Source: CAYQXJ01 sp964421565 (GTDB lineage: Bacteria > Planctomycetota > Brocadiia > SM23-32). From it: a DNA stretch of 64,000 nucleotides. Both the position numbers and the translations under genes were made by a program. Shown here in pieces: positions 55,670 to 63,948 of this stretch. How positions within the stretch are numbered: the stretch's first letter is position 1; every line of letters starts with the position of its first letter. Below the pieces are notes generated by a model. That model was given only the letters and a program-made list of their open reading frames with translations. It was not told where the DNA came from and ran no database searches. The DNA is taken from positions 124,001 to 188,000 of the forward strand of contig CAYQXJ010000001.1 in the NCBI GenBank assembly GCA_964421565.1, given 5' to 3'.

Positions 55670-56737
55670 ATGATCCAAATCGACAAGGTGCTCAGCGCGG
55701 CAGTGCGGCAACAGGCCGAGGACATCATATTCACCGTCGGTCGCCCGCCCATGCTGCGTCTCTACGGTGCGATCGAGCCCCTGCCTACCGACACACTGCA
55801 GTCCGAAGACACGGTGGCGCTCATGAAGAGCATCACCCCCGAGCGCTACCAGCAGGAGCTGCAGGAAGAGGGCTCGGCGGACTTCGGATTCCAGTTCCAG
55901 GGCAAGGCCAGTTTCCGTGTCGGTGTGTTCCGCCAGCAAGGCGAGATCTGCATCGTGCTGCGGCTTATCCCCTCCAGACTGCACACCTTCGAGGAGCTCG
56001 GCCTCGGTGCCGGCGTCCAGGAGTTGCTGTTCCGCCCGCGTGGGCTGATCCTCGTCACCGGACCGACCGGCAGCGGCAAGACGACGAGCCTGGCGACGAT
56101 GGTCGACCACGTCAACCGCACCCGCAAGGCGCATATACTGACGATCGAGGACCCAATTGAGTACAGGCATCAACATAAGAAGTGTATCGTCAGCCAGCGT
56201 GAAGTGGGCATCGACGTGCCCTCATTCGCCGTAGCGCTTCGGCGGGCATTGCGCGAGTCGCCGGACGTGATCCTGGTGGGCGAGATGCGCGACCTGGAGA
56301 GCACACGGTTGGCGATCAGCGCCGCCGAGACCGGACACCTGGTGCTCTCCACCGTCCATACACAGAGCGCCCAGAGCACTGTGGAGCGTATCGTCGACGA
56401 GTTTCCACCCAATCAGCAAGCGCAAATACGCATCCAGCTCGCCAACAGCCTGCTGGCCGTGCTCGCGCAGACGCTGATACCCCGCACCGACGGCGGGCTG
56501 GTGGCAGCGTTCGAGATACTGCTGGTAACCAGCGCGGTTCGTCACTTGATCCGCGACAACAAGACGTTCCGTATCGACTCCGCCATCCAGACGGGTCGCG
56601 ATCGAGGCATGCAACTGCTGGACGACCACCTGCTGAGGCTGTACGAAGAGGGCCTGATCGAGCGGACCGAGGTGCTCACCCGCGCCCGCTACCCCGAGGA
56701 GGCAGCCAAGAGCCTGATGGCGATGGAGACGAGCTGA
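55670..56737 (+). CDS. pilT: Type IV pilus retraction ATPase
   Basis: This 355-residue ATPase should disassemble pili during twitching. It lacks the long N-terminal domain and zinc cysteines of PilB. Walker A is VTGPTGSGKTTSLATM, the Asp box IEDPIEYRHQHKK, and Walker B VILVGEMRDLESTRLAISAA. The His box is TGHLVLSTVHTQSAQ. The GEMRDLE and AAETGHLVL wording is characteristic of PilT. Its start follows the first assembly ATPase by 87 bases, with AAGGAAA before the ATG at somewhat long spacing. The next ATPase follows after 35 bases, so the three are likely one operon. Retraction and extension ATPases encoded together imply functional pili. Confidence 0.95.
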   Translation: MIQIDKVLSAAVRQQAEDIIFTVGRPPMLRLYGAIEPLPTDTLQSEDTVALMKSITPERYQQELQEEGSADFGFQFQGKASFRVGVFRQQGEICIVLRLIPSRLHTFEELGLGAGVQELLFRPRGLILVTGPTGSGKTTSLATMVDHVNRTRKAHILTIEDPIEYRHQHKKCIVSQREVGIDVPSFAVALRRALRESPDVILVGEMRDLESTRLAISAAETGHLVLSTVHTQSAQSTVERIVDEFPPNQQAQIRIQLANSLLAVLAQTLIPRTDGGLVAAFEILLVTSAVRHLIRDNKTFRIDSAIQTGRDRGMQLLDDHLLRLYEEGLIERTEVLTRARYPEEAAKSLMAMETS

Positions 56738-56772
56738 GGCCGCAAACTGACACAGGAGATGGGATAGGACAG

Positions 56773-58506
56773 ATGGCACAGGACACTGAGAGAAGAACGA
56801 AACTGCTGGGCCGGATCCTGAAGGACATGGGCCTGGTGACCGAAAGCCAGGTGCAGGAAGCCCTCGCCATCCAGAAGGATTCGGGCGGCCCTATCGGCGA
56901 GATACTGCTCGAGCGCGGCTATATCAACCGCGACGACCTGACCATGGCGCTCGCCACACAGGCGGGCATGGAGGTCGTGGAGCTGGACGGCATCGAGGTG
57001 CCACAGGAAGTCGTCAACATGGTGGAACCGGCCGTCGCCCAAGTCTACCGCGTGGTGCCGGTCCGCTACCGTAACGGTGTGCTCACGGTAGCCCTGGCAG
57101 ACCCCGCCCACCTGAAGACGCTGGACGACCTGCGCTTCCTGCTCGATTGCGAAATCCGTGGCGCCGTTACCAACGCAGGCGCCGTCGACCGAGCCATAGC
57201 CAAGTATTACAGCACGCAGGAGAGCATGGATGACATTCTCGGCGAGCTGGGCGACGAGGCCCAACGCATCATTGCCGCGATGCCGGAACAGAGCGTGAGT
57301 CAATCGATCGACCTGGACAGCATCGAAGAGATGGCCAGCAGCGCGCCGGTGCGCAAACTGCTGAACCTGATCCTGTTGACCGCCATCCAGGACCGCGCGA
57401 GCGACATCCACTTCGAGCCTTTTGAGGACGAGTTGAAGGTCCGATACCGCGTTGACGGGGTGCTCTACGAGATGGTGCCGCCGCCGAAGCATCTGCACCT
57501 AGCCCTGGCAAGCCGCATAAAGGTCATGACTGGCTCCATGGACATCGCCGAGCGGCGGGTGCCGCAGGACGGGCGAATCGAGTTGAACATCGCCAACAAC
57601 CCGGTCGACCTGCGCGTCTCATCGCTGCCCACGATGTTCGGCGAGAGCGTGGTGTTGCGTGTGCTGGACCGACGCATGGTGGCGTTGGACATCAACGAGA
57701 TCGGGCTGCGCCGCGACGATATGGACAGGCTGATGAACCTGATGCACAGGCCGCACGGCATCATACTGTGCACGGGGCCCACCGGCTGCGGCAAGACCAC
57801 GACGCTGTACGCCTCCCTGCGTGAGTTGAACGACATCGGGGTCAAGATCCTGACGGTGGAGGACCCGGTGGAGTATGACATCGAAGGCATCATGCAGATG
57901 CCCGTGCGCGAGAAGATCGGCGTGACATTCGCCGGCGCCATGCGCCACTTCCTCAGGCAGGACCCCGACATCATCCTTGTCGGCGAAATCCGCGACAGGG
58001 AGACCGGTGAGATGGCAATCCAGGCGTCCCTGACCGGGCACGTCGTGTTCAGCACCGTTCACACCAACGACGCCGCGACCGCCATTACGCGCCTTGTGGA
58101 CCTCGGCCTCGAACCCTACCTGATCAATGCGACCCTCGAAGGTATCGTCGCTCAGCGCCTGGTGCGCAAGATCTGCTCCAACTGCAAGGAGGAGTACGAA
58201 CCCACTGCCGACGCGCTGATGGCCCTGGGGCTGCGGCCAGAGGATGTTGAGGGCAAGAAGTTCTACCGCGGCCGGGGATGTGACCGCTGCAACAACATCG
58301 GCTACCTGGGGCGTATGGGCGTGTTTGAGATACTGGTTATCAATGACGAATTGCGTGACATGATGATGCACGGCGCCTCGACGCAGGAGGTGCGCGCGGC
58401 CGCTCGTAAGATCGGCACGCGTTCGCTGCGACAGAGCGGCTTGCTGGCCATCTACGACGGCCTGACCACTCTGGAAGAGGTCGCGCGCGTCACCATCGCT
58501 GAGTAG
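56773..58506 (+). CDS. Type IV pilus / type II secretion assembly ATPase (PilB/GspE family), second copy
   Basis: This 577-residue paralogue of the protein at 53873-55582 has the same order: N-terminal GspE domain (LGRILKDMGLVTESQVQEAL), Walker A GPTGCGKTTTLYASL (Cys replaces the usual Ser or Ala), and Asp box VEDPVEYDIEGIMQ. Walker B is IILVGEIRDRETGEMA, the His box is STVHTNDAATAI and the zinc cysteines are KICSNCKEEY and GCDRCNNIGY. The IMQMPVREKIGVTF stretch is more GspE-like than PilB-like, so it may serve a type II secretion system or a second pilus. No platform protein (PilC/GspF) lies within the window. It is convergent with a VOC gene 22 bases away. Confidence 0.95.
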   Translation: MAQDTERRTKLLGRILKDMGLVTESQVQEALAIQKDSGGPIGEILLERGYINRDDLTMALATQAGMEVVELDGIEVPQEVVNMVEPAVAQVYRVVPVRYRNGVLTVALADPAHLKTLDDLRFLLDCEIRGAVTNAGAVDRAIAKYYSTQESMDDILGELGDEAQRIIAAMPEQSVSQSIDLDSIEEMASSAPVRKLLNLILLTAIQDRASDIHFEPFEDELKVRYRVDGVLYEMVPPPKHLHLALASRIKVMTGSMDIAERRVPQDGRIELNIANNPVDLRVSSLPTMFGESVVLRVLDRRMVALDINEIGLRRDDMDRLMNLMHRPHGIILCTGPTGCGKTTTLYASLRELNDIGVKILTVEDPVEYDIEGIMQMPVREKIGVTFAGAMRHFLRQDPDIILVGEIRDRETGEMAIQASLTGHVVFSTVHTNDAATAITRLVDLGLEPYLINATLEGIVAQRLVRKICSNCKEEYEPTADALMALGLRPEDVEGKKFYRGRGCDRCNNIGYLGRMGVFEILVINDELRDMMMHGASTQEVRAAARKIGTRSLRQSGLLAIYDGLTTLEEVARVTIAE

Positions 58507-58527
58507 GCCGGCCGGGGCGCGGCCCCA

Positions 58528-58938
58528 TCACGCGGGCGGGGGTGGGGCCTCCTCGTCCTGCCAGCCCGTCATCAGCTCGACGACATTGCCCTCCGGGTCC
58601 CGGAAGAAGCAGACCTTCAGCCCGGGCACAGTATCGCCGCAGTCGATGACCGGGCCTACGTCCAGCTTCGCCGCCGCCAGGGCCGCGCGCTTCGCCTCGA
58701 TGTCCGGGACCTCGAAACACAGATGCTTGAACCCCACTGCCTGCTCTCCGCCGCTCGCCGCGGGCGGTGCATCGGCACCGAACAGCTCCATGCGCATGTC
58801 ACCGAGCCTGAGCATCACGAACTCGTCCGCCCGCTCAGCGTTGAATACGCGACAGCGGCGGAAGCCGAAATGCTCCGTGTAGAAGCGCTCCTGTGCGAGG
58901 CGATCGCGGCAGTTGAGAGCAAGGTGCGCTACGGCCAT
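58528..58938 (-). CDS. VOC (glyoxalase/bleomycin-resistance) superfamily protein
   Basis: This 136-residue protein has two beta-alpha-beta-beta-beta modules. The first begins MAVAHLALNCRDRLAQERFY, and the second has FKHLCFEVPDIEAKRAAL and FFRDPEGNVVELMTGW. Metal ligands are plausible: His5, Glu51 in MRMELFGAD, His in KHLCFE and Glu in VVELM. It could be a dioxygenase, lyase or resistance protein. The ATG has GGGAGG 8 bases upstream and a good promoter at 58977-59005. The gene is divergent from a small ferredoxin and a second VOC protein. Confidence 0.88.
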   Translation of the reverse strand: MAVAHLALNCRDRLAQERFYTEHFGFRRCRVFNAERADEFVMLRLGDMRMELFGADAPPAASGGEQAVGFKHLCFEVPDIEAKRAALAAAKLDVGPVIDCGDTVPGLKVCFFRDPEGNVVELMTGWQDEEAPPPPA

Positions 58939-58976
58939 CGTAATGCCTCCCGTGGGTTGTCTGCATGGAAGCGCCG

Positions 58977-59005
58977 ACTGTAGGGCATCCGCAAACGGCG
59001 GTCAA
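58977..59005 (-). promoter_or_regulatory. Promoter of the minus-strand VOC gene
   Basis: On the minus strand TTGACC (59005-59000), a 17-base spacer and TACAGT (58982-58977) lie about 40 bases upstream of the start codon. Confidence 0.6.
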
Positions 59006-59021
59006 GTCGCTTTGCTCGTCA

Positions 59022-59051
59022 TTGGAGACTGACGCCGGGGCAATCGATAAT
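59022..59051 (+). promoter_or_regulatory. Possible promoter of the ferredoxin gene
   Basis: TTGGAG (59022-59027) and GATAAT (59046-59051) are separated by 18 bases. The leader to the ATG at 59081 would be about 22 bases. Confidence 0.42.
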
Positions 59052-59080
59052 GGATTGAGCTCGGCTTCAAGGTGGTGACC

Positions 59081-59323
59081 ATGGCTTTGCCGTCCAGACG
59101 TCACATGAGCAAAAGGTTCGTGCTGGTGCGTTACGAGCGCTGCAGGCCGAATCTGTGCTCGCCGGACGCCGTCTGCCCGGCGTGCGCCGTCTGTCCGTCG
59201 GGAACGCTGAAGCAGATAGACCCCGCAGAGCCCCCCACGCCGGTGCCGGCGGGCATGTGCCGCGCCTGCGCGAAGTGCCTGGAAGTCTGCCCGACCGGCG
59301 CCATCGAACTGGCGGACAGGTGA
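59081..59323 (+). CDS. Small ferredoxin-like iron-sulfur protein
   Basis: This 80-residue cytoplasmic protein has nine cysteines: 21, 26, 32, 35, 38 and 60, 63, 66, 70. The second group (CRACAKCLEVCPTGAIEL) is a standard CxxCxxCxxxCP 4Fe-4S site. The first group (RCRPNLCSPDAVCPACAVCPSG) has a different spacing and could bind a second cluster. The start ATG at 59081 has AAGGTGG 6 bases upstream; a later Met (codon 9) is an alternative. It precedes a VOC gene by 46 bases on the same strand. It probably transfers electrons; the partner is unknown. Confidence 0.78.
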   Translation: MALPSRRHMSKRFVLVRYERCRPNLCSPDAVCPACAVCPSGTLKQIDPAEPPTPVPAGMCRACAKCLEVCPTGAIELADR

Positions 59324-59369
59324 GCTGGTCCGAGATACGTAAAGCACTATTTAGTAAGGACGTACGGGT

Positions 59370-59783
59370 ATGATGAAAGGTCTTTCGCATGCATGTTTCG
59401 TGGTGTGCGATCTGCAGGCGTCCCTGCAGTTCTATCGCGACGGGCTGGGGTTGCCGGTCGCCTTCGAGTTCCGAGACGAGGACGACAGCCTATTCGGCGT
59501 CTACCTGCACGTCGGGGCCCGCACGTTCATCGAACTCTTCCAGGGCTCGCCGCAGCCCCCGCCCGACCATGGCAGCTACAAACATATCTGCCTGGAAGTG
59601 GGGGACATCGACTCCGTCGAACGCGAGTTGACGTCGCGAGGGATCGAGGTTACGGGCAAGAAGCTTGGCAAAGACGGAAGCTGGCAGGCGTGGCTGACCG
59701 ACCCGGACGGCAATCGCATCGAACTGCACCAGTTTCTGCCCGATAGCCGCCAGAGCGAAGCGCTGGCGCGGCTTGGCGCCTGA
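59370..59783 (+). CDS. VOC (glyoxalase) superfamily protein
   Basis: This 137-residue protein has the VOC fold: first module SHACFVVCDLQASLQFY to RTFIELFQGS, and second module YKHICLEVGDIDSVERELTS to WLTDPDGNRIELHQF. Ligand-type residues are His7, Glu in FIELF, His in YKHIC and Glu in RIELH. It resembles lactoylglutathione lyase-type members, but the substrate is not predictable. There are two ATGs at the start (59370, 59373), with AAGGA 9 bases upstream. It lies 46 bases after the ferredoxin gene. It is not a close copy of the VOC protein at 58528. Confidence 0.88.
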   Translation: MMKGLSHACFVVCDLQASLQFYRDGLGLPVAFEFRDEDDSLFGVYLHVGARTFIELFQGSPQPPPDHGSYKHICLEVGDIDSVERELTSRGIEVTGKKLGKDGSWQAWLTDPDGNRIELHQFLPDSRQSEALARLGA

Positions 59784-59795
59784 GCCAAGCCGCCG

Positions 59796-60785
59796 TTACA
59801 GGTCGCTGAACCTGCCCCCCGGCTGCCCGCAACTCTTGAGCCAGTCCATCATCTGGCTCAGGCTGGCGGTGGCCAGACAGAGGCTTGAGTCGGCCGCCCC
59901 GTAGTAGAGGTTTAGAGTGTCGCCGTCATCGCCCTTCGTGAGCCCGCACGGGAAGACTACGTCCGGCACGTCGCCGACGCGCTCATACTCGGCGTCGGGC
60001 CCGAACATCCACTCGTCGCTGCGCAGGAGCACCCGGGAGGGGCTGTCCATGTCGAGAAGGGCGGCCCCCAGGCGGTAGAGCGATCCGGCGGCCGTCTGCC
60101 GCACCCCATGGTAGAGTATGAGCCAGCCCTCGTCGGTCTGCACGGGTGGCGTGGAGAGGCCGATCTTGCGCGCATCCCACCAGGGCCCTTCCCTCGCTTC
60201 GAGCAGGATGTGCGAGTCTCCCCAGTGTTTAAGATCGGGGGAGTAGGAGATCCAGATGTGCGCCGGTCGGTTCTCCGACGCGGGCCGATGCAGCAACAGC
60301 CAGCGTCCGTCGAACCGCTGCGGGAAGAGGGCGGCATCCTTGTCCTCGGGCGACATCACCATGCCGATGCGGCGAAACGTCTTGAAGTCCTCTGTGAAGG
60401 CGAGCGAGACTCCGGGTCCGCCCCGGGAGTAGCTGGTGAAGGCGACGGCGAACTCCCGCTTCTCGGGCAGCCACGTCACCCTCGGGTCTTCGATCCCCCA
60501 GACCTCCTCCGGCCAGTTGACGGGGTCGGGCAGGAACGTTGGTTCCGAATCGACTGACCAATCCGTGACGCCGTTCGCCGAATGCGCTGCGCACAGGTGG
60601 GATATGCCGCGCATGTCCTCGCAACGCGCGAGCAACAGCGTGGTGCCGTCAGCCAACCGAGTCGCTGCGGAGTTGAAGACGCTGTTGACGGGGTAGGGCC
60701 AGTCGACCGCAGTCAGCAAGGGGTTCGCGTCGTGACGCGTGAACAAGTTCCGTCGGTCGTTTCTACGGTTGTGCATGGCTATCAT
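59796..60785 (-). CDS. GH130-like mannoside phosphorylase / glycosidase
   Basis: This 329-residue five-bladed propeller protein is of the GH130 type. Members phosphorolyse beta-mannosides to mannose 1-phosphate, and some hydrolyse them. The catalytic Asp is expected in WGIEDPRVTWLPE. Supporting segments are RHDANPLLTAVDWPYPVNS at the N-terminus, LLLARCEDMRGISH, KDAALFPQRFDGRW and WWDARKIGLSTPP. FPCGLTKGDDGDTLNLYYGA lies near the end. Both phosphate-binding Arg/Lys positions look plausible but cannot be assigned with certainty. The ATG at 60785 begins near the usual N-terminus. No signal peptide is seen, so it would act on imported mannosides, perhaps from GH26. Confidence 0.85.
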   Translation of the reverse strand: MIAMHNRRNDRRNLFTRHDANPLLTAVDWPYPVNSVFNSAATRLADGTTLLLARCEDMRGISHLCAAHSANGVTDWSVDSEPTFLPDPVNWPEEVWGIEDPRVTWLPEKREFAVAFTSYSRGGPGVSLAFTEDFKTFRRIGMVMSPEDKDAALFPQRFDGRWLLLHRPASENRPAHIWISYSPDLKHWGDSHILLEAREGPWWDARKIGLSTPPVQTDEGWLILYHGVRQTAAGSLYRLGAALLDMDSPSRVLLRSDEWMFGPDAEYERVGDVPDVVFPCGLTKGDDGDTLNLYYGAADSSLCLATASLSQMMDWLKSCGQPGGRFSDL

Positions 60786-60873
60786 GGTGCTGGAGCGGTT
60801 CGCGGAGCAGGGGAGCCCGGCAGGATGGGGGAAACACCCTTCATGACGCTGAACGATGTCGTCCGGGAACGGC

Positions 60874-60902
60874 ATTGTAGAGCGGGGCGGGCAGCGAGTA
60901 AA
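60874..60902 (-). promoter_or_regulatory. Probable promoter of the GH130-like gene
   Basis: On the minus strand TTTACT (60902-60897), a 17-base spacer and TACAAT (60879-60874) lie about 90 bases upstream of the start codon. Confidence 0.5.
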
Positions 60903-60947
60903 GCGTAAGGGCTTTTCTGGCGCAGGGGCAGGATGGCACGTTGAAAC

Positions 60948-61732
60948 ATGAAAGATGGTGTGATCATGTGCGCGCGGGCGCTGATGGCTCTGCTGCTGGC
61001 GTGTTTCTGCATGCTGACAACGCAGGAACGGAACGACGGAGAGGCGATCCTCATTGACGACTTCGAGGGTGAGCTCACCCGCGAGGGCCTGCCGCAGGGG
61101 TGGCAGGAACTGCACTTCGACGATATCCCCCACCACACCGAATACAGCGTCAGGAGCGGCGAGGACGGCAGCGCTTACCTGCACGCCGAATCGGAGGCAG
61201 CCGCTTCCGGGCTGATCAAGCGGATCGAGTTCGACCTGAAGGACTACCCCATTCTCACGTGGCAGTGGCGCATCGGTGGCACCCTCTGTCGAAGGGAGAT
61301 GCTCGCAAGAAGTCCGGCGACGACTACCCCGCTCGCATCTACGTCAACTTCCAGTACGATCCGGAGCGCGTGGGCTTCGTCGCCCGGCTCCAGTATTCCC
61401 TGGCGAAGCGGAAGCAGGGGGAGTATCCGCTGCTCCACACTCTGAACTACATCTGGGCGAACAGGTTGGAGCGGGGCACCTTCCTGGCGAATGCCTATAC
61501 GGAGCGCGCCATGATGGTTACGGTGCAGAGCGGCGATGAGAGGGCTGGGCAGCCGGTCGAGGAGCGACGCAACGTGTACGAGGACTACAAGGAGGCATTC
61601 GGCGAAGAGCCCACCCGCGTCATCGGTGTCGCCATCATGACGGATGCTGACAACACGGGCGGGACGGCGTGGGCCGACTACGATGACATACGCTTTGCGC
61701 CATCGCGGCAGGGCGACCCCGCCGAGGATTAA
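60948..61732 (+). pseudogene. DUF3047 family exported protein, interrupted by a frameshift
   Basis: Two adjacent frames together give one DUF3047 protein. Frame one (from 60948) has a signal-like segment (ALMALLLACFCMLTT), then AILIDDFEGELTREGLPQGW and LKDYPILTWQWRIGGTL. Frame two continues from about 61290 (GDARKKSGDDYPARIYVNFQ) to RVIGVAIMTDADNTGGTAWA and ADYDDIRFAPS. The switch falls at 61285-61300, where the family would read through WRIGGTL into KGDARKKSGDDY. One missing base, or two extra, explains it. Both sides are otherwise intact, so it may be a recent mutation or an assembly error. The family's function is unknown. Confidence 0.8.
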
Positions 61733-61750
61733 CGTGGTCTGCAGGTTCCC

Positions 61751-61776
61751 GCTGATGCCAGCTTCGCGGCATCAGC
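61751..61776. terminator. Bidirectional hairpin between convergent genes
   Basis: GCTGATGCC (61751-61759) and GGCATCAGC (61768-61776) form a perfect 9-base-pair stem with an 8-base loop. It sits between the DUF3047 and transketolase stops and overlaps the last codons of transketolase. There is no T-run on either side. Confidence 0.5.
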
Positions 61777-63787
61777 CGTCCAGTAGCTGGCGGGCGGTAC
61801 TGACGATGTTCTCGGCTGTGAGGCCGAGTTCGGCGAGCACCTGTGCCCCCGGCGCCGATTCTCCGAAGCGTTCCAGCCCGATCACGGCTCCCTCGTCGCC
61901 GGTGTAGCGACACCAGCCCATCGGAGAGCCGGCTTCCACGGCGAGCCGCTTTCTCACACGCGACGGAAGCACCGAGTGCCTGTAGTCCTCCGGCTGTTTC
62001 TCGAACAGCTCCCAGGAGGGGAAGCTGACTGTGCGCACGCGGACGCCGTCGGCTGCCAGCTCTTCTGCGGCCTCGAGCATGACGCTGACCTCCGAGCCGC
62101 TGGCCATCAGTATCAGCTCCGGCTCGCCCTGCTGCGGGTCGCACAGCACGTATGCGCCGCGGTGCAGGCCGTCGGCGGGCGCGTACTGCGTGCGGTCCAG
62201 CACGGGCAGCTTCTGGCGGCTGCACACGATGGCGGTTGGCCCGCCGTGGTTCAGCATGGCGGCTCGCCACGCCTCGGCCGCCTCGTTGGCGTCTGCAGGG
62301 CGGATGACTGTCCAGTGTGGGATTGTCCGCAGAGATGCCACGTGTTCGACCGGCTCATGGGTTGGCCCGTCTTCGCCAACGCCCACACTGTCATGCGTAA
62401 ACTGGTATATCGTCCCCACACCCATCAAGGCGGCAAGCCGCAGGGACGGCCGGCAGTAATCGGAGAACACCAGGAACGTGGACCCATACGCGCGCAGGCC
62501 GCCGTGGCGCTCGATGCCGTTGCAGGCGGCGGCCATGGCGTGTTCGCGGACGCCGAACCGGATGTTCTGGCGGCTGAAGACGCCTTTGTCCATGCTCAGC
62601 CCGTCTGCCGGCAGCGTGCGCGTGGAGGAGCCCAGGTCGGCGCAACCGCCGATCAGTGACCAGCAGCCCGTCCGAATCGCCTCCAGCGCATCGCCTGCGG
62701 CTGAGCGCGTTGCCACCGGGCCGTCTTCCGGCTCCCAGCTTGGCAGTTCGGCATCCCAGCCGTCCGGCAATTCCTTCGCCCACGCGCGCCGCCACTCCTC
62801 GGCGGCGTCGGGGAACTGCTGCGCGTACTGGTCAAAGGCTTGCCGCCATCGCCGATGGGCTTCGCGGCCCTCGTCCGCCAGTTCGCCGAAGCGCTCACGG
62901 ACGCGCTGCGGAACCAGGAACATTTCGTCCTCCGGCCAGCCCAGGTTGCGCTTCGTCTGCTTCATCTGTTCGGCGTCCAGCGGGGCGCCGTGCGCCTTGT
63001 GCGTATCCTGCACCGGGCTGGCGTAGCCGATGTGGGTGCGAAGGTGGATCAGGCTCGGCCGATCCTCCTCGGCGAGGGCCCGCCGGATGGCCTCTGAGAT
63101 GGCCTGGACGTCTGTTGAGGCGTCGTCGACGTGAAGCGTCTGCCAGCCGTAGGCCTCGAAGCGCATGCCCACGTTCTCGGTGAACCACTCGGCCGTCGGC
63201 CCTTCCAGCGAGATCTTGTTGTCGTCGTACAGTACGATCAGTTTGCCGAGACCGAGGTGACCGGCGAGCGAGGCTGCCTCGTGGCTGACGCCCTCCATCA
63301 GGTCGCCGTCGCTGGCGAGGACGAAGACGCGGTGGTCGACGATGCTGTGCCCGGAATGGTTGAAGCGCGAAGCGAGGTAACGTTCGGCGATGGCCATGCC
63401 GACGGCGTTGCCGAAGCCCTGTCCCAGCGGGCCAGTGGTAATCTCCACGCCTGGCGCACAGTCCGCTTCCGGATGGCCGGGCGTCATGCTGCCGAGCTGG
63501 CGGAAGGTCTTGATCTCCTCCAGCGGCAGGTCGTAGCCGCTCAGGTGCAGCAGGCTGTAGAGCAGGGCGGAGGCGTGCCCGGCCGACAGGATGAAGCGGT
63601 CCCGATCGGGCCACGTCGGATCGTCCGGGTTGAACTTCATAAACTGCGTCCACAGCGTGTAGGCCGCCGCTGCCGCCCCAAGCGGGGCGCCCGGGTGCCC
63701 GCTGTTGGCGGCGTGGACGGCGTCGATGGAGAGGGTTCGGACGGTGTTGACGCAGAGCTCTTCCAGGTTCATGTCCTCGAGCGGCAT
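61772..63787 (-). CDS. tkt: Transketolase
   Basis: This 671-residue thiamine-diphosphate enzyme transfers two-carbon units between sugar phosphates in the pentose phosphate pathway. The N-terminal domain has DAVHAANSGHPGAPLGAA with the catalytic His, LSAGHASALLYSLLH and GPLGQGFGNAVGMAIAE. The cofactor motif GDLMEGVSHEAASLAGH runs on to DDNKISLEG. The middle domain has YGSTFLVFSDYCRPSLRLAA and THDSVGVGEDGPTHEPVEH. A C-terminal domain starts near 540. Length is normal. The ATG at 63787 has GAGGAG 5 bases upstream. It is divergent from rpiB, another pentose-phosphate gene, which supports the assignment. Confidence 0.97.
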   Translation of the reverse strand: MPLEDMNLEELCVNTVRTLSIDAVHAANSGHPGAPLGAAAAAYTLWTQFMKFNPDDPTWPDRDRFILSAGHASALLYSLLHLSGYDLPLEEIKTFRQLGSMTPGHPEADCAPGVEITTGPLGQGFGNAVGMAIAERYLASRFNHSGHSIVDHRVFVLASDGDLMEGVSHEAASLAGHLGLGKLIVLYDDNKISLEGPTAEWFTENVGMRFEAYGWQTLHVDDASTDVQAISEAIRRALAEEDRPSLIHLRTHIGYASPVQDTHKAHGAPLDAEQMKQTKRNLGWPEDEMFLVPQRVRERFGELADEGREAHRRWRQAFDQYAQQFPDAAEEWRRAWAKELPDGWDAELPSWEPEDGPVATRSAAGDALEAIRTGCWSLIGGCADLGSSTRTLPADGLSMDKGVFSRQNIRFGVREHAMAAACNGIERHGGLRAYGSTFLVFSDYCRPSLRLAALMGVGTIYQFTHDSVGVGEDGPTHEPVEHVASLRTIPHWTVIRPADANEAAEAWRAAMLNHGGPTAIVCSRQKLPVLDRTQYAPADGLHRGAYVLCDPQQGEPELILMASGSEVSVMLEAAEELAADGVRVRTVSFPSWELFEKQPEDYRHSVLPSRVRKRLAVEAGSPMGWCRYTGDEGAVIGLERFGESAPGAQVLAELGLTAENIVSTARQLLDG

Positions 63788-63849
63788 CGTTTCTCCTCGC
63801 GGGCTTCTGGCATCTGTGGCGCTGATGGCGGGGCCGATGCATCCCCGTG

Positions 63850-63877
63850 TTGCGTCGCCCCGAATGGCCTATACTAA
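63850..63877 (+). promoter_or_regulatory. Possible rpiB promoter
   Basis: TTGCGT (63850-63855) and TACTAA (63872-63877) are separated by 16 bases, about 70 bases before the rpiB start. Confidence 0.38.
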
Positions 63878-63948
63878 TAGACGTGGAAGCGGTGTTCCAG
63901 TCCCCGTCCGGCGGCCGACATAGAACTCACTTGAGGAGGAGCACTGAG

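Noticed and set aside
54545..56176. A 543-codon minus-strand open frame
   Set aside because: Antisense to the pilus ATPase genes, which carry full Walker motifs.
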